A DNA stretch of 64,000 nucleotides from Firmicutes bacterium UBA3553 (GCA_002381185.1 DFOA01000064.1:1-64000); one strand, 5' to 3'; positions 1-8,059 are shown, numbered from the stretch's first letter. Program-made: numbers and translations. Notes: a model not told the origin generated them from the sequence alone.

Positions 1-122
1 ATTCTTGACGTCATATGCAATTTAGAAGAAACCTTACTGAAGCTCTGATGTATGACGGCTACTTCAATGAATTGACAGAACTAATTTTAGCAGAATAACA
101 TATATATGAAACAGGTGATTAT
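1..122. other. Left-edge sequence upstream of the recombinase
   Basis: No recognisable gene. A 27-codon reading frame on the plus strand (15-98, ATG to TAA) has no clear ribosome site and I do not recognise it. If the cotJC interpretation is right, this is interior DNA of the intervening element. An AGGTGA ribosome site sits just before the recombinase ATG. Confidence 0.4.
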
Positions 123-1709
123 ATGAAAGAATACTGCATGTATTTAAGAAAATCCAGGGCAGATTTGGAAGCTGAGGCGCACGGAGAGGGCGAAACTCTT
201 TTAAGACATGAGCGGACCTTAATGGAATATGCCAAAAGAAATAAAATAAATGTTACTAAAATATACAGGGAAATAGTATCTGGAGAGACAATAGCTTCCC
301 GGCCAGTTATGCAGCTGCTGCTGAATGAAGTTGAGCAGACCATATGGGCCGGAGTACTTGTAATGGAAGTGGAACGTCTTGCCAGAGGTGACACCATTGA
401 CCAGGGCCTTGTAGCTCAGACCTTTAAATATTCCGACACGAAAATAATTACTCCCATGAAGATATACGACCCAAATAATGAGTTTGATGAAGAGTACTTT
501 GAATTCGGGTTATTTATGTCCAGGCGAGAATATAAAACCACTAAGAGAAGGCTACGAAATGGTATTGACGCATCATCCAAAGAAGGCAAGTGGGTATTTA
601 ATAAAGAACCCTTTGGATATAAAAGAAAAAAATTAGAAAATGAAAAGGGATTTACATTGGAGATTGTTCCTGATGAGGCCGCTATTGTAAGAATGATATT
701 TGAATTATATACGATAGGAGAAGAACAGGAAGACGGATCTATTAAACGATTAGGCTCAACATTAATTGCAAATAAACTTAATGCCTTAAATATTCCTTCA
801 TCAGAAAATAAAGAATGGATACCTGCGGTTATATTAGATATATTAAAAAACCCTGTTTATATAGGAAAGATACGCCGGAACTATAAGCCTGAAGTCAAGA
901 AAATGCAAGATGGAATGGTAACAAAAAAACGTCCTCGAAACACTTCTGATAAATGGCAGCTTTATAAGGGATTGCACAGTGCAATTGTGGATGAAGATTT
1001 ATTTTATAGAACACAGGAGCTTTTAGAGCAAAACAAGCCGAAGCCGATACCAGGAAACAGATCCATAAAAAATCCATTAACCGGATTAGTAATCTGTGGA
1101 TGCTGCGGCTCTAAAATGGTTCGTCGGCCATATCCAAACAGAACACCAGATGCTGTAATATGCCCTAAGTCAGGATGCAAAAATATAAGTTCATATTTAT
1201 CATTTGTTGAAAACAGAATATTGGTATCACTGCAGCAGTGGCTGACAGAATATAAGCTGCAACTAAGTATAGAAAATAAGCAGCAAATAAACAACACTGA
1301 AATTGAAGTAAAGAAGCAAACTATTAAAAAGCTTGAAGATGAAATATCCGGACTTAATAAGCAGTTAAACAACGTCCATGACTTCCTGGAACAGGGCATT
1401 TATTCAGCTGAAATCTTTATGGAAAGATCAAAATTGATTAATGAGAAAATTAATGAGGCTACTAAAAAATTAAATATTGCAATGAAGTCTCTTGAAGAGG
1501 ATAATAAGACATATAAAAATATCGTTGAATTCATTCCTAAGGTTGAACACGTTCTTGCCGTATATGATTCAGTTGAGGATCCGGAAGTAAAAAATGCACT
1601 CCTGGATGAGGTTGTTTCTAAGGCTGTTTATACAAAAACAAAGAGAGTCGGCAAAGATAAAAACTTTGATGATTTTGAATTGATACTCTATCCAAAAATC
1701 CCTAAATAG
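123..1709 (+). CDS. Large serine site-specific recombinase
   Basis: A serine recombinase of 528 residues that would cut and rejoin two short att sites. The N-terminal resolvase domain (about 1-150) starts with YLRKSRAD, where Ser11 is the expected nucleophile, and has the conserved VLVMEVERLARG segment. A recombinase domain follows (about 160-290), then a zinc ribbon (CGCCGSKM, later CPKSGC, about 325-350) and a coiled coil (about 385-460), the layout of phage integrases and of SpoIVCA of the skin element. AGGTGATT precedes the ATG. The gene ends about 30 bases before the truncated cotJC frame, in the same orientation, which suggests that it catalyses excision of the DNA that splits cotJC. 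The family assignment is certain; the target site is inferred. Confidence 0.95.
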   Translation: MKEYCMYLRKSRADLEAEAHGEGETLLRHERTLMEYAKRNKINVTKIYREIVSGETIASRPVMQLLLNEVEQTIWAGVLVMEVERLARGDTIDQGLVAQTFKYSDTKIITPMKIYDPNNEFDEEYFEFGLFMSRREYKTTKRRLRNGIDASSKEGKWVFNKEPFGYKRKKLENEKGFTLEIVPDEAAIVRMIFELYTIGEEQEDGSIKRLGSTLIANKLNALNIPSSENKEWIPAVILDILKNPVYIGKIRRNYKPEVKKMQDGMVTKKRPRNTSDKWQLYKGLHSAIVDEDLFYRTQELLEQNKPKPIPGNRSIKNPLTGLVICGCCGSKMVRRPYPNRTPDAVICPKSGCKNISSYLSFVENRILVSLQQWLTEYKLQLSIENKQQINNTEIEVKKQTIKKLEDEISGLNKQLNNVHDFLEQGIYSAEIFMERSKLINEKINEATKKLNIAMKSLEEDNKTYKNIVEFIPKVEHVLAVYDSVEDPEVKNALLDEVVSKAVYTKTKRVGKDKNFDDFELILYPKIPK

Positions 1710-1731
1710 CAACGGAATTTAAAACAGATAA

Positions 1732-1760
1732 CCCTTCGGGACTCATGAGTTAGGTCATAT
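1732..1760 (+). other. Putative attachment-site junction inside cotJC
   Basis: The cotJC frame is open only back to 1732, with an in-frame TAA at 1729-1731, and family-like sequence begins at about GT-x-ELGHMEM. The junction holds a perfect 10-base palindrome, ACTCATGAGT (1741-1750). CotJC relatives usually read GTEELGH; here it is GTHELGH, as expected if the codon before the conserved Glu comes from element DNA. I infer that the crossover lies in or next to 1735-1747. The exact core needs the left junction. Confidence 0.5.
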
Positions 1761-2127
1761 GGAGATGGTTGCGACACTATTTAAAAAATTAATACAGGGT
1801 GCCACCAGAGATGAATTGATTGCGGCAGGCATGGGAGGATATTATGCGAATCATGAAACTTGCCCGTTCCTGCTCGATTCAGATGGTGTTCCTTGGGAAT
1901 CCAAATACACTCAGGCGAAAGGTGATCCTGTAGCAGATTTGTACAATGACATGGCTGCAGAACAAAAAGCCAGAGCGACTTATGAAAATTTAATAGTCCT
2001 AACTGATGACCCTCTTGTCAAAGACACATTAAGATGGCTGAGAGAACGTGAAATAGTACACTTCCAAAGGTTCGGAGAAGGCCTGAGGCTGGTTGAAGAA
2101 TACGCTTCAAAAAAAAGATACTTCTAA
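1741..2127 (+). CDS. cotJC: 3' part of split cotJC (manganese-catalase-like spore coat protein)
   Basis: The C-terminal two thirds of a CotJC / manganese catalase protein, lacking the first 65 or so residues. From the ATG at 1759 there are 122 codons, and family similarity extends upstream through the codons for ELGH. It keeps four expected di-manganese ligands: the Glu and His of ELGH (1747-1758), Glu in AAEQKARATY and His in EREIVHFQRF. The remaining N-terminal Glu would be in the missing part. There is no ribosome site at the ATG, so this is not an independently started gene. The recombinase gene directly upstream on the same strand suggests that an intact gene forms only after excision in the mother cell. 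It could instead be a dead remnant. A terminator follows. Confidence 0.85.
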   Translation, partial: THELGHMEMVATLFKKLIQGATRDELIAAGMGGYYANHETCPFLLDSDGVPWESKYTQAKGDPVADLYNDMAAEQKARATYENLIVLTDDPLVKDTLRWLREREIVHFQRFGEGLRLVEEYASKKRYF

Positions 2128-2146
2128 AAATATTTAAATTAAAGGT

Positions 2147-2190
2147 ACAACACCCCCTGTTAATATAACAATAAAGGTGTTGTATTTTTG
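2147..2190 (+). terminator. Terminator after cotJC
   Basis: The inverted repeat ACAACACC (2147-2154) / GGTGTTGT (2176-2183) is followed by ATTTTTGTT. Confidence 0.7.
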
Positions 2191-2213
2191 TTATTAATAA
2201 AATTAAACTTCAT

Positions 2214-2255
2214 ACAAAAAGCAAAGCAGGCAAATTATTTAATTGCCTACTTTGC
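2214..2255 (-). terminator. Minus-strand terminator of candidate small RNA A
   Basis: GCAAAGCAGGCAA (2221-2233) pairs with TTGCCTACTTTGC (2243-2255) with one G-T. On the minus strand the stem is followed by TTTTTG. The same stem sequence recurs at 4331-4370. Confidence 0.6.
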
Positions 2256-2370
2256 TTACATAATTGGTTGGATTGAAAAAAACTATTATATCTAATTGCA
2301 TTCATCATAATGCTGATGTTAGCGGCAAACAGAATCATATGTTATGATATATTTATTACCGGCATATGTC
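2215..2370 (-). ncRNA. Candidate small RNA A (about 150 nt)
   Basis: This stretch lies between a good minus-strand promoter (2377-2404) and the terminator at 2214-2255. No convincing coding sequence is present; a 42-codon frame on this strand lacks a ribosome site. The unit is paralogous in layout, and in the terminator stem, to 4325-4451. This is inference from promoter and terminator only. Confidence 0.35.
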
Positions 2371-2376
2371 ACCTTA

Positions 2377-2404
2377 ATTATACAGCATTTCTGGCGTATG
2401 TCAA
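2377..2404 (-). promoter_or_regulatory. Promoter of candidate small RNA A
   Basis: On the minus strand, TTGACA (2399-2404), 16 bases, TATAAT (2377-2382). The -35 lies in TTGACATACG and a second GACATATG box overlaps the predicted start (about 2361-2371). Confidence 0.55.
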
Positions 2405-2492
2405 TAATTATTTTAATATGATGCTATAAGCAAAGCTTGAATTTACTTTTCTTTATTAATCAGCTATACAATATCAGCCCTGAAAACAATTA

Positions 2493-2541
2493 TTGACATA
2501 TGACAAAAATAGAATATAATATTAATTAATAACATATGTCA
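2493..2541 (+). promoter_or_regulatory. Promoter with twin ATATG boxes before the glutamate-synthase-like gene
   Basis: TTGACA (2493-2498), 16 bases, TATAAT (2515-2520). The -35 is part of TTGACATATGACA, and CATATGTCA (2533-2541) lies near the predicted start. The same box pair flanks the two minus-strand promoters at 2377 and 4458, so one regulator probably controls all three. A leader of about 200 bases follows. Confidence 0.6.
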
Positions 2542-2737
2542 TTAATTGACTTAAATAATTTAAATTATTAATAAAAATCTGCAATATGTTGCAGCAAATA
2601 AATATTAGACTTCTAAGAAACCAACATGGATAAACTTCTTATTCCAATGCAGATGACAATAGTATGTTTTAAGGGTAGCAAAATACCTTTATGATATAAA
2701 ACATAGGCTACAATGTCTAAAATAAATGGAGGTTTTT

Positions 2738-4288
2738 ATGTCTTACAGCCCATTATTAGGAAGTACCATAACGCATACTAAAATCAGGACACCCAAAAAT
2801 GCATCTAAATATTCAGGTATGTGTGCAGTGTGCACATCTAACTGCATTAGTTCATGTGAAATAGGTTTGTCGGCACTCAGGGGATCCGAAGCAATTTATC
2901 CATATGAAACCGACGTAAATCAGTTTGCTTCAGAAAAAGAATACCCATTGGATTTTTCACATTTCAATATTAACGGAAGAGTTTTCGGAGCATCAGGTTG
3001 TGAAGAAAATTCTGAATCAGCTACATATCCAAAAGCTGATATACAAGTTCACTTTGGTATTGAAAACAATGTAAAAATGACTGCTCCAATTATATTGCCT
3101 GCTATGGCAAAATTAAATTGGATGGACTATTACGCCGGTGCGGCGTTGTCCGGCGTCTTGACTGTTATAGGTGAAGATGTTGTTGCTAAAGATAAAAACT
3201 TAATTTTAGAAAATGGAAAAGTTATTTCATCTCCATTGATTGCGGAAATGGTTAACTCCTTTAGGCAATATTACAGAGGTTATGGGGACATAATTCTCCA
3301 GGCAAATTATGACGATGAAAACTTGGGGGTATTGGATTATGCCATAACAAAACTTGGTGTTAAATCAGTTGAGTTGAAGTTCGGTCAGGCAGCTAAGGGC
3401 ATCCAGGGAATGGGCAAAGTCAAAAATATAGATGATGCAATAAAATTTCAAAAGATGGGGTATTTAATTTTCCCTGATCCTTCAGACCCTGAAGTAGTTG
3501 AAAATTATAAAAATGGAAAAGGTCAAATCTTTGAAAAAATAGGTAAGCTTCCCATGTGGAATGAAGAAATTCTTTATAAACGTGTAGCTGAATTACGAAA
3601 ACTAGGTGCTGAACATGTATGTTTTAAAACCGGGCCTTTTGATCCCAAAGATTTAATAAGAATCATCAAGATCGCTTCAACAGCAGGTGTTGATTTGATA
3701 ACTTTTGACGGAGCAGGCGGAGGCACCGGAAACAGTCCCGTAAAAATGATGAATGAATGGGGAATACCTACTGTTTACCTGGAAAGCATGCTTTATGATA
3801 TTCTAAAAAGATTTAAAGCAAAGGATTATAGTATTCCTCAAATCGCAATAGCTGGAGGCTTTGCAGCAGAAGATCAGATTTATAAAGGATTAGCTCTTGG
3901 AGCACCATATATAAACTTTGTTGCTGTAGGAAGGGCATCTATGGCTGCAGCTATGGTTGGCAAGAAAATTGAAGACTTAATAAATTTAGGCGACATTCCT
4001 AAAGAATATCAGCGATTTGGCTGTACAAAGGAAGAAATTTTTGCAGATATCAGGGAGCTTAAATTGTATTATAAAAATGCAGCAGATATTTCTGCAGGTG
4101 CAATCGGTGTTTATTCTTATATTAACAGATTATCTGCAGGCATCAAGCAACTTATGGCATTAAACCGAAAATTTGAGTTAAGCTGTATCGACAGAAGTGA
4201 TATAATTCCATTAACTGAACTTGCAGCACAAATTACGGGTTTGGAAAACTATGATGACATATTGGTAAGGGAATTAAAAGACATATGA
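2738..4288 (+). CDS. FMN-binding glutamate synthase family protein (GltB2-like)
   Basis: The protein (516 residues) resembles the synthase domain of glutamate synthase alone, without a glutaminase domain, as in archaeal-type GltB. The TIM-barrel part carries LITFDGAGGGTGNSP and IAIAGGFAAEDQIYKGLALGA, which fit FMN and 2-oxoglutarate binding. The N-terminus has CxxCxxxCxxxC (Cys29, 32, 36, 40), a likely Fe-S site. I chose the ATG at 2738 because GGAGG (2728-2732) sits five bases before it; an ATG at 2726 overlaps that ribosome site. The partner protein and true reaction are unknown. It is a single gene, with candidate small RNA units on both sides. Confidence 0.85.
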   Translation: MSYSPLLGSTITHTKIRTPKNASKYSGMCAVCTSNCISSCEIGLSALRGSEAIYPYETDVNQFASEKEYPLDFSHFNINGRVFGASGCEENSESATYPKADIQVHFGIENNVKMTAPIILPAMAKLNWMDYYAGAALSGVLTVIGEDVVAKDKNLILENGKVISSPLIAEMVNSFRQYYRGYGDIILQANYDDENLGVLDYAITKLGVKSVELKFGQAAKGIQGMGKVKNIDDAIKFQKMGYLIFPDPSDPEVVENYKNGKGQIFEKIGKLPMWNEEILYKRVAELRKLGAEHVCFKTGPFDPKDLIRIIKIASTAGVDLITFDGAGGGTGNSPVKMMNEWGIPTVYLESMLYDILKRFKAKDYSIPQIAIAGGFAAEDQIYKGLALGAPYINFVAVGRASMAAAMVGKKIEDLINLGDIPKEYQRFGCTKEEIFADIRELKLYYKNAADISAGAIGVYSYINRLSAGIKQLMALNRKFELSCIDRSDIIPLTELAAQITGLENYDDILVRELKDI

Positions 4289-4319
4289 TAAAATCTGTTA
4301 ATTTAATGGTGAAGTGAAT

Positions 4320-4370
4320 ATAAATAAACAGAGCAAAGCAGGTAATTTCAGTGAAATACCTGCTTTGCTC
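4320..4370 (-). terminator. Long hairpin, terminator of candidate small RNA B
   Basis: GAGCAAAGCAGGTA (4331-4344) pairs perfectly with TACCTGCTTTGCTC (4357-4370), with an inner TTTC/GAAA stem. It sits 40 bases after the glutamate-synthase-like gene and may end transcription from both sides. The U-rich side is on the minus strand. Confidence 0.55.
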
Positions 4371-4451
4371 TTCATGCTTATTAGAGAAATTGACATATCT
4401 TGTCTAAGTAATATTAGAAATCAGATTCATTATTAAGCAACATATGTCATA
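4325..4451 (-). ncRNA. Candidate small RNA B (about 120 nt)
   Basis: The stretch between the minus-strand promoter at 4458-4485 and the hairpin at 4331-4370 lacks a plausible reading frame. Its 3' hairpin shares GCAAAGCAGG with candidate A. It is inferred only from flanking signals. Confidence 0.35.
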
Positions 4452-4457
4452 TATTTT

Positions 4458-4485
4458 ATTATATTATATTTATGTCATATGTCAA
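4458..4485 (-). promoter_or_regulatory. Promoter of candidate small RNA B
   Basis: On the minus strand, TTGACA (4480-4485), 16 bases, TATAAT (4458-4463). The -35 is inside TTGACATATGACATA, and another ATGACATATG (4441-4450) overlaps the predicted start, as at the two related promoters. Confidence 0.55.
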
Positions 4486-4551
4486 TAATTTTTCATAAAA
4501 ACATGCAACATACTTTTTATTAAAACCATTCAACATATGTATTTATGGCTA

Positions 4552-5085
4552 TTAAGCACTTGCTGATGTATTTTTCACAAATCTTTTAATTGTATAAACA
4601 AGTGTGGGAATAAATATCAATTGAATGATGATTCCCGGTATTCCCGTTACTATTGCACCTGTAACATACGCTATTGGATTCATTTTAATCCCGAAAAGTT
4701 GGACTAATGCAGCAACTGTCAGTCCTGCCGCAATTCTACCGGCAATCATTGAAATAATCAATGAAGGAATTGATGACAATTTTAAGTTTCTTGTACTTAA
4801 AGAGGCTGACAGTCCGTATATTCCCAGCTCGATTGCCATTATTACAGCCATCGGAAACATCACGGGCATACCTGTAAGCAACCCGCTTATTATTGGAGTA
4901 ATAATGCCCAATAAAAGCGCCATTATAGGTGACAATAAACAGCCTCCCAATAAAACTGGTATATGCATTGGCAATACAATTGGCCCTGTCATGCCAAACA
5001 TGTGAAATATCATTGGAAGTATAATTCCGCTCGCCAGTAATAAACCGCTTAATACCAGCTCTTTTGTTGTAATTTTTTTCTTCAT
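4552..5085 (-). CDS. ECF transporter S component (substrate-binding membrane protein)
   Basis: A protein of 177 residues with five or six hydrophobic segments and the S-component-like stretch GPIVLPMHIPVLLGG near residues 30-45. Such proteins bind a vitamin or small metabolite and pair with a shared energizing module (EcfT plus two ATPases), not present here. The ATG at 5085 follows AAGGAGGAAA. It ends a three-gene operon with DUF3842 and DUF1893 genes. The substrate cannot be read from the sequence. Confidence 0.75.
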   Translation of the reverse strand: MKKKITTKELVLSGLLLASGIILPMIFHMFGMTGPIVLPMHIPVLLGGCLLSPIMALLLGIITPIISGLLTGMPVMFPMAVIMAIELGIYGLSASLSTRNLKLSSIPSLIISMIAGRIAAGLTVAALVQLFGIKMNPIAYVTGAIVTGIPGIIIQLIFIPTLVYTIKRFVKNTSASA

Positions 5086-5149
5086 TTTTCTTTTCCTCCT
5101 TATAAATAAAAATAACCATAAAAGTTTCATCCTTCTAAAACCTTCATGG

Positions 5150-5566
5150 TTATTTCTCTTCCAATATCTTTTTAATTTTTAGTGTTAGTTCATTGAATAA
5201 TGTTTTAAATTGCAGGCTCTCCAGTCCAATAACTTCTATATTGCACTTGCTCACTGGAAGCAAAAGTTTTTTTGCCGGGCTGCTGGCAATTGCTTCTGAC
5301 ATCTTAGGACTTATTTCTCCCATCATGGAATTTGCTGCAATAATAGCTAATGGCCCTATTATTATATCAACTTTTTGGCACATCCATGTAATTGCATTTT
5401 CACCGGTAGCTCCTTCCTGAGCCCCGGATTTTAACATATTGGAAGTTGCTTGGGAGTTCGTTCCCAGTGCAATGATTTCTATATCATTGCTATTTAAAGA
5501 CTTCAGTCTTTCTATCGCCTGGCTTCCAATTCCTCCGCCCATTCCATCTATAACAGCTATCTTCAT
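5150..5566 (-). CDS. DUF3842 family protein
   Basis: A small protein of 138 residues starting MKIAVIDGMGGGIGSQ, a glycine-rich nucleotide-binding type loop, with a conserved TGENAITW segment near the middle. I recognise it as DUF3842; its function is not established. It starts one base after the DUF1893 gene, and an ECF S component follows, so the three are probably co-transcribed. A redox- or nucleotide-sensing role is only a guess from the loop. Confidence 0.8.
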   Translation of the reverse strand: MKIAVIDGMGGGIGSQAIERLKSLNSNDIEIIALGTNSQATSNMLKSGAQEGATGENAITWMCQKVDIIIGPLAIIAANSMMGEISPKMSEAIASSPAKKLLLPVSKCNIEVIGLESLQFKTLFNELTLKIKKILEEK

Positions 5567-5567
5567 A

Positions 5568-5999
5568 TTAATTGCCTTTATTAATGCTATCCAAAAAACT
5601 TTTTATTCCTACTAATAGTTCATCCATGTTGTCAATTTTAAGTGATAAAGTTTCAACCGGGCACATTCCTGTCCTGTCTCTGTTTTTTATGAAAGGAGTA
5701 CATTCATCATATTCATATATTATATTGGATTCTTTTAATACTTTTATTGCATTTTCTGAAATCAGTTTTGTTTTTAATTGTTTTACTCCCGCATGCACAC
5801 AAAGCATTGCGGCAGCTTTTCCTGTTACTCTATCTGCAACGCTTGAGCCTTCAAGCTCAATTTTATGCTCTTCATAAGCTGTATACAAAGGTTTTATACC
5901 TCTGCCGCTGCTTGTAAGAATAACCCTGTTGTGTTTAACTATTGCCAGTGCAAGTTCTTCTTTTTCTAAAAGCTCCACTGCTACGTCTATGTCTTTCAT
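5568..5999 (-). CDS. DUF1893 family protein
   Basis: The protein (143 residues) has the DUF1893 pattern: a SSGRGIKPLY segment, then VADRVTGKAAAMLCVHAGV, and a conserved C-terminal CTPFIKNRDRTGMCPVE. The preferred start is the ATG at 5999, preceded by GAGGAG; an ATG at 6014 lies upstream of that site. It is the first gene of the operon with DUF3842 and the ECF S component. Biochemical function unknown; two cysteines and the RTGMCP motif suggest ligand or metal contact. Confidence 0.8.
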   Translation of the reverse strand: MKDIDVAVELLEKEELALAIVKHNRVILTSSGRGIKPLYTAYEEHKIELEGSSVADRVTGKAAAMLCVHAGVKQLKTKLISENAIKVLKESNIIYEYDECTPFIKNRDRTGMCPVETLSLKIDNMDELLVGIKSFLDSINKGN

Positions 6000-6276
6000 T
6001 AATTGGCTCCTCATTTAAAATCAATCGTTAATAAAATCAATCTTTGTCTGACTCTTCATACTGATTTATTAATGTCAATTTATACTTTACCAAATAAATG
6101 TAAAGAAGTCAATTACCAAGGAATAAATAGCATGCCAGAAAACAGTCCAATCTTCAAAGCAAAAATATTCTCACTTAGAACTTGAATAATTTTTGCTTTA
6201 ATAATATAATTGAAGCCATATTAAACATTACATATTTTTTGATTTAACCGTTATCAATTTAGGGGGTGCTCCGATT

Positions 6277-7431
6277 ATGGAGCTTCAAACATTGCAATAT
6301 GTTGAATTGAATTGTTTTTCTATATCAATATTATTATTAATATTTCTGAATATTTATCACCAATACAGTCAATATTTAACCGACCAAAAACTTTTTTTAA
6401 TACTTGTTTCCGTAGCGGCTCTTATTTTGTTTTTTGACACTGCTATGTGGATTTTAGATGGCAAGCCGGGAATTTATGTTAAATTGCTGTATATATTCTC
6501 GGCAGTTCTGTACAACATTCTTAATCCGGTCATATGTATTATATGGTACTTTTATGTTGATTTTTATATCAATGGCAGTAAAGAACATTTAAAAAAAACT
6601 TTAATCCCGATGCTTACACTCGTTTTAATCAATTCGGTACTATCCATCGCAAGTATTTTTATTAATATGTATTTTGTAATTGATGATAGCAATATTTATC
6701 ACCGCGGAGATTATGTCTATATATTGTTGGCAATATGCCTTTTAGTTATAATTTATACAGCTGCATTTATTGTAAAAAATCGAAAAAAAATTGGTAGAAA
6801 GGAGTATATGTATCTTCTTTTCTTCGGTATTCCTCCTGCAATCGGCGGCATTATACAATACTTTTTTTACGGTGTTGTTCTTATTTGGATTTGTGCAACT
6901 GTGTCCATACTGATTATTTTTGTCAATATTCAAAATGATCATCTTCATAGAGATTATCTGACAGGCCTTTATAACAGAAGATCCCTTGACAGCTATCTGA
7001 GCACAAGAATCAAAAATCGAAACAGCAATCTTACTGCTGGCATTATGATTGATCTTGATTCTTTCAAGATAATTAATGATTTATATGGACATCACAGCGG
7101 AGATCAGGCACTTAAATCTATTGCTTCTATTCTTAAAAATACGTTCAGGAAGAAAGATTTCATTGCAAGATACGGGGGTGATGAATTCATTGTTTTAATG
7201 GAAATCTATGAACGTTCAGACCTCGTTACAATGATACAAAGACTTAATGAAAATGTATCTTTATTTAACATTCAAAAATCAGTCCCATATGAAATAAGCC
7301 TGAGTATTGGCTACGATTGCCTTTCAAACGAATCAGGCGAAATGACGACAGCGGATTTTTTGAAGCATATTGATAACCTTATGTATTTAAACAAGCAAAG
7401 GCTTCATCTACAAGAAAATGTGGTAAAATAG
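6277..7431 (+). CDS. Membrane diguanylate cyclase (GGDEF)
   Basis: The 384-residue protein has about seven N-terminal membrane helices (1-215) and a cytoplasmic GGDEF domain. GGDEF is intact at residues 300-304, and RKKD at 291-294 is an RxxD inhibitory site at the usual five-residue distance, so the enzyme should make cyclic di-GMP with product inhibition. The membrane part resembles 7TM sensor modules; its signal is unknown. Start by an AGGGGGTG ribosome site. An HD-GYP gene at 8246 could supply the opposing activity. Confidence 0.9.
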   Translation: MELQTLQYVELNCFSISILLLIFLNIYHQYSQYLTDQKLFLILVSVAALILFFDTAMWILDGKPGIYVKLLYIFSAVLYNILNPVICIIWYFYVDFYINGSKEHLKKTLIPMLTLVLINSVLSIASIFINMYFVIDDSNIYHRGDYVYILLAICLLVIIYTAAFIVKNRKKIGRKEYMYLLFFGIPPAIGGIIQYFFYGVVLIWICATVSILIIFVNIQNDHLHRDYLTGLYNRRSLDSYLSTRIKNRNSNLTAGIMIDLDSFKIINDLYGHHSGDQALKSIASILKNTFRKKDFIARYGGDEFIVLMEIYERSDLVTMIQRLNENVSLFNIQKSVPYEISLSIGYDCLSNESGEMTTADFLKHIDNLMYLNKQRLHLQENVVK

Positions 7432-7465
7432 TCATTACTTGTTATTAGTGTCCATAATGATATAT

Positions 7466-7996
7466 TTAGATTGAATAAATAATATTATCAAACTGTTCCT
7501 CGTAAATGTTAAAACGGTTTCTTTCTGTATCAACATACTCTTCTGTCTGAATAAACTGTTTGAATTCATCATACGCGATATATCGGTAATCAACCGTTTC
7601 ATCATCCTGCAACTCAACTCTTGTATTATCCTTATCTATAACTATTAGGTAACAATAATAAATTGAAGGTGTTCCTTCAATTATACATGAGTAAACAAAT
7701 CGCAGATCAGATTCCTGTGCAAGTATGCCTGTTTCTTCTTTCAATTCACGCAAAGCACCCTTTTCCGGTGTTTCACCCTTCAAGATAGAACCGCCTGTTA
7801 TTTCCCACTTTAAAGGGTGTGTTTTTTTTGAATGTCTTTGTGTAATCAAAATTTCTTTGTCTTTAGTAACAGTATATATTTCGACAACAATATGATATAC
7901 CCCGTTCGGAATCAGGTAAGCCTCATCCCTGTATAAGTCATAACATAATTTATTACCATTAGAATCATATGCGTCCCATATTTCTACATTAGGCAT
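7466..7996 (-). CDS. Nudix hydrolase
   Basis: A 176-residue protein with a complete Nudix box, GGSILKGE through RELKEETG (residues about 68-91), that binds divalent metal and cleaves a nucleoside-diphosphate-X type substrate. The N-terminal part (EIWDAYDSNGNKL) resembles the isopentenyl-diphosphate-isomerase-like Nudix group, but an IDI function is not shown. A ribosome site AGGAGGTAAT precedes the ATG. Substrate unknown. Confidence 0.9.
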   Translation of the reverse strand: MPNVEIWDAYDSNGNKLCYDLYRDEAYLIPNGVYHIVVEIYTVTKDKEILITQRHSKKTHPLKWEITGGSILKGETPEKGALRELKEETGILAQESDLRFVYSCIIEGTPSIYYCYLIVIDKDNTRVELQDDETVDYRYIAYDEFKQFIQTEEYVDTERNRFNIYEEQFDNIIYSI

Positions 7997-8059
7997 ATAT
8001 TACCTCCTGATATTTTACAAACATGAACAATATGAAATCCAGTATATCACAAACATAAT

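Noticed and set aside
15..98. 27-codon frame at the left edge
   Set aside because: No ribosome site, no recognisable motif, and an in-frame stop just upstream; kept only as a remark.
1004..1399. Minus-strand frame of 131 codons inside the recombinase gene
   Set aside because: Mirror of a strongly supported coding frame with no ribosome site.
2215..2345. Minus-strand frame of about 42 codons in candidate small RNA A
   Set aside because: No ribosome site before its ATG, and it runs into the terminator stem.
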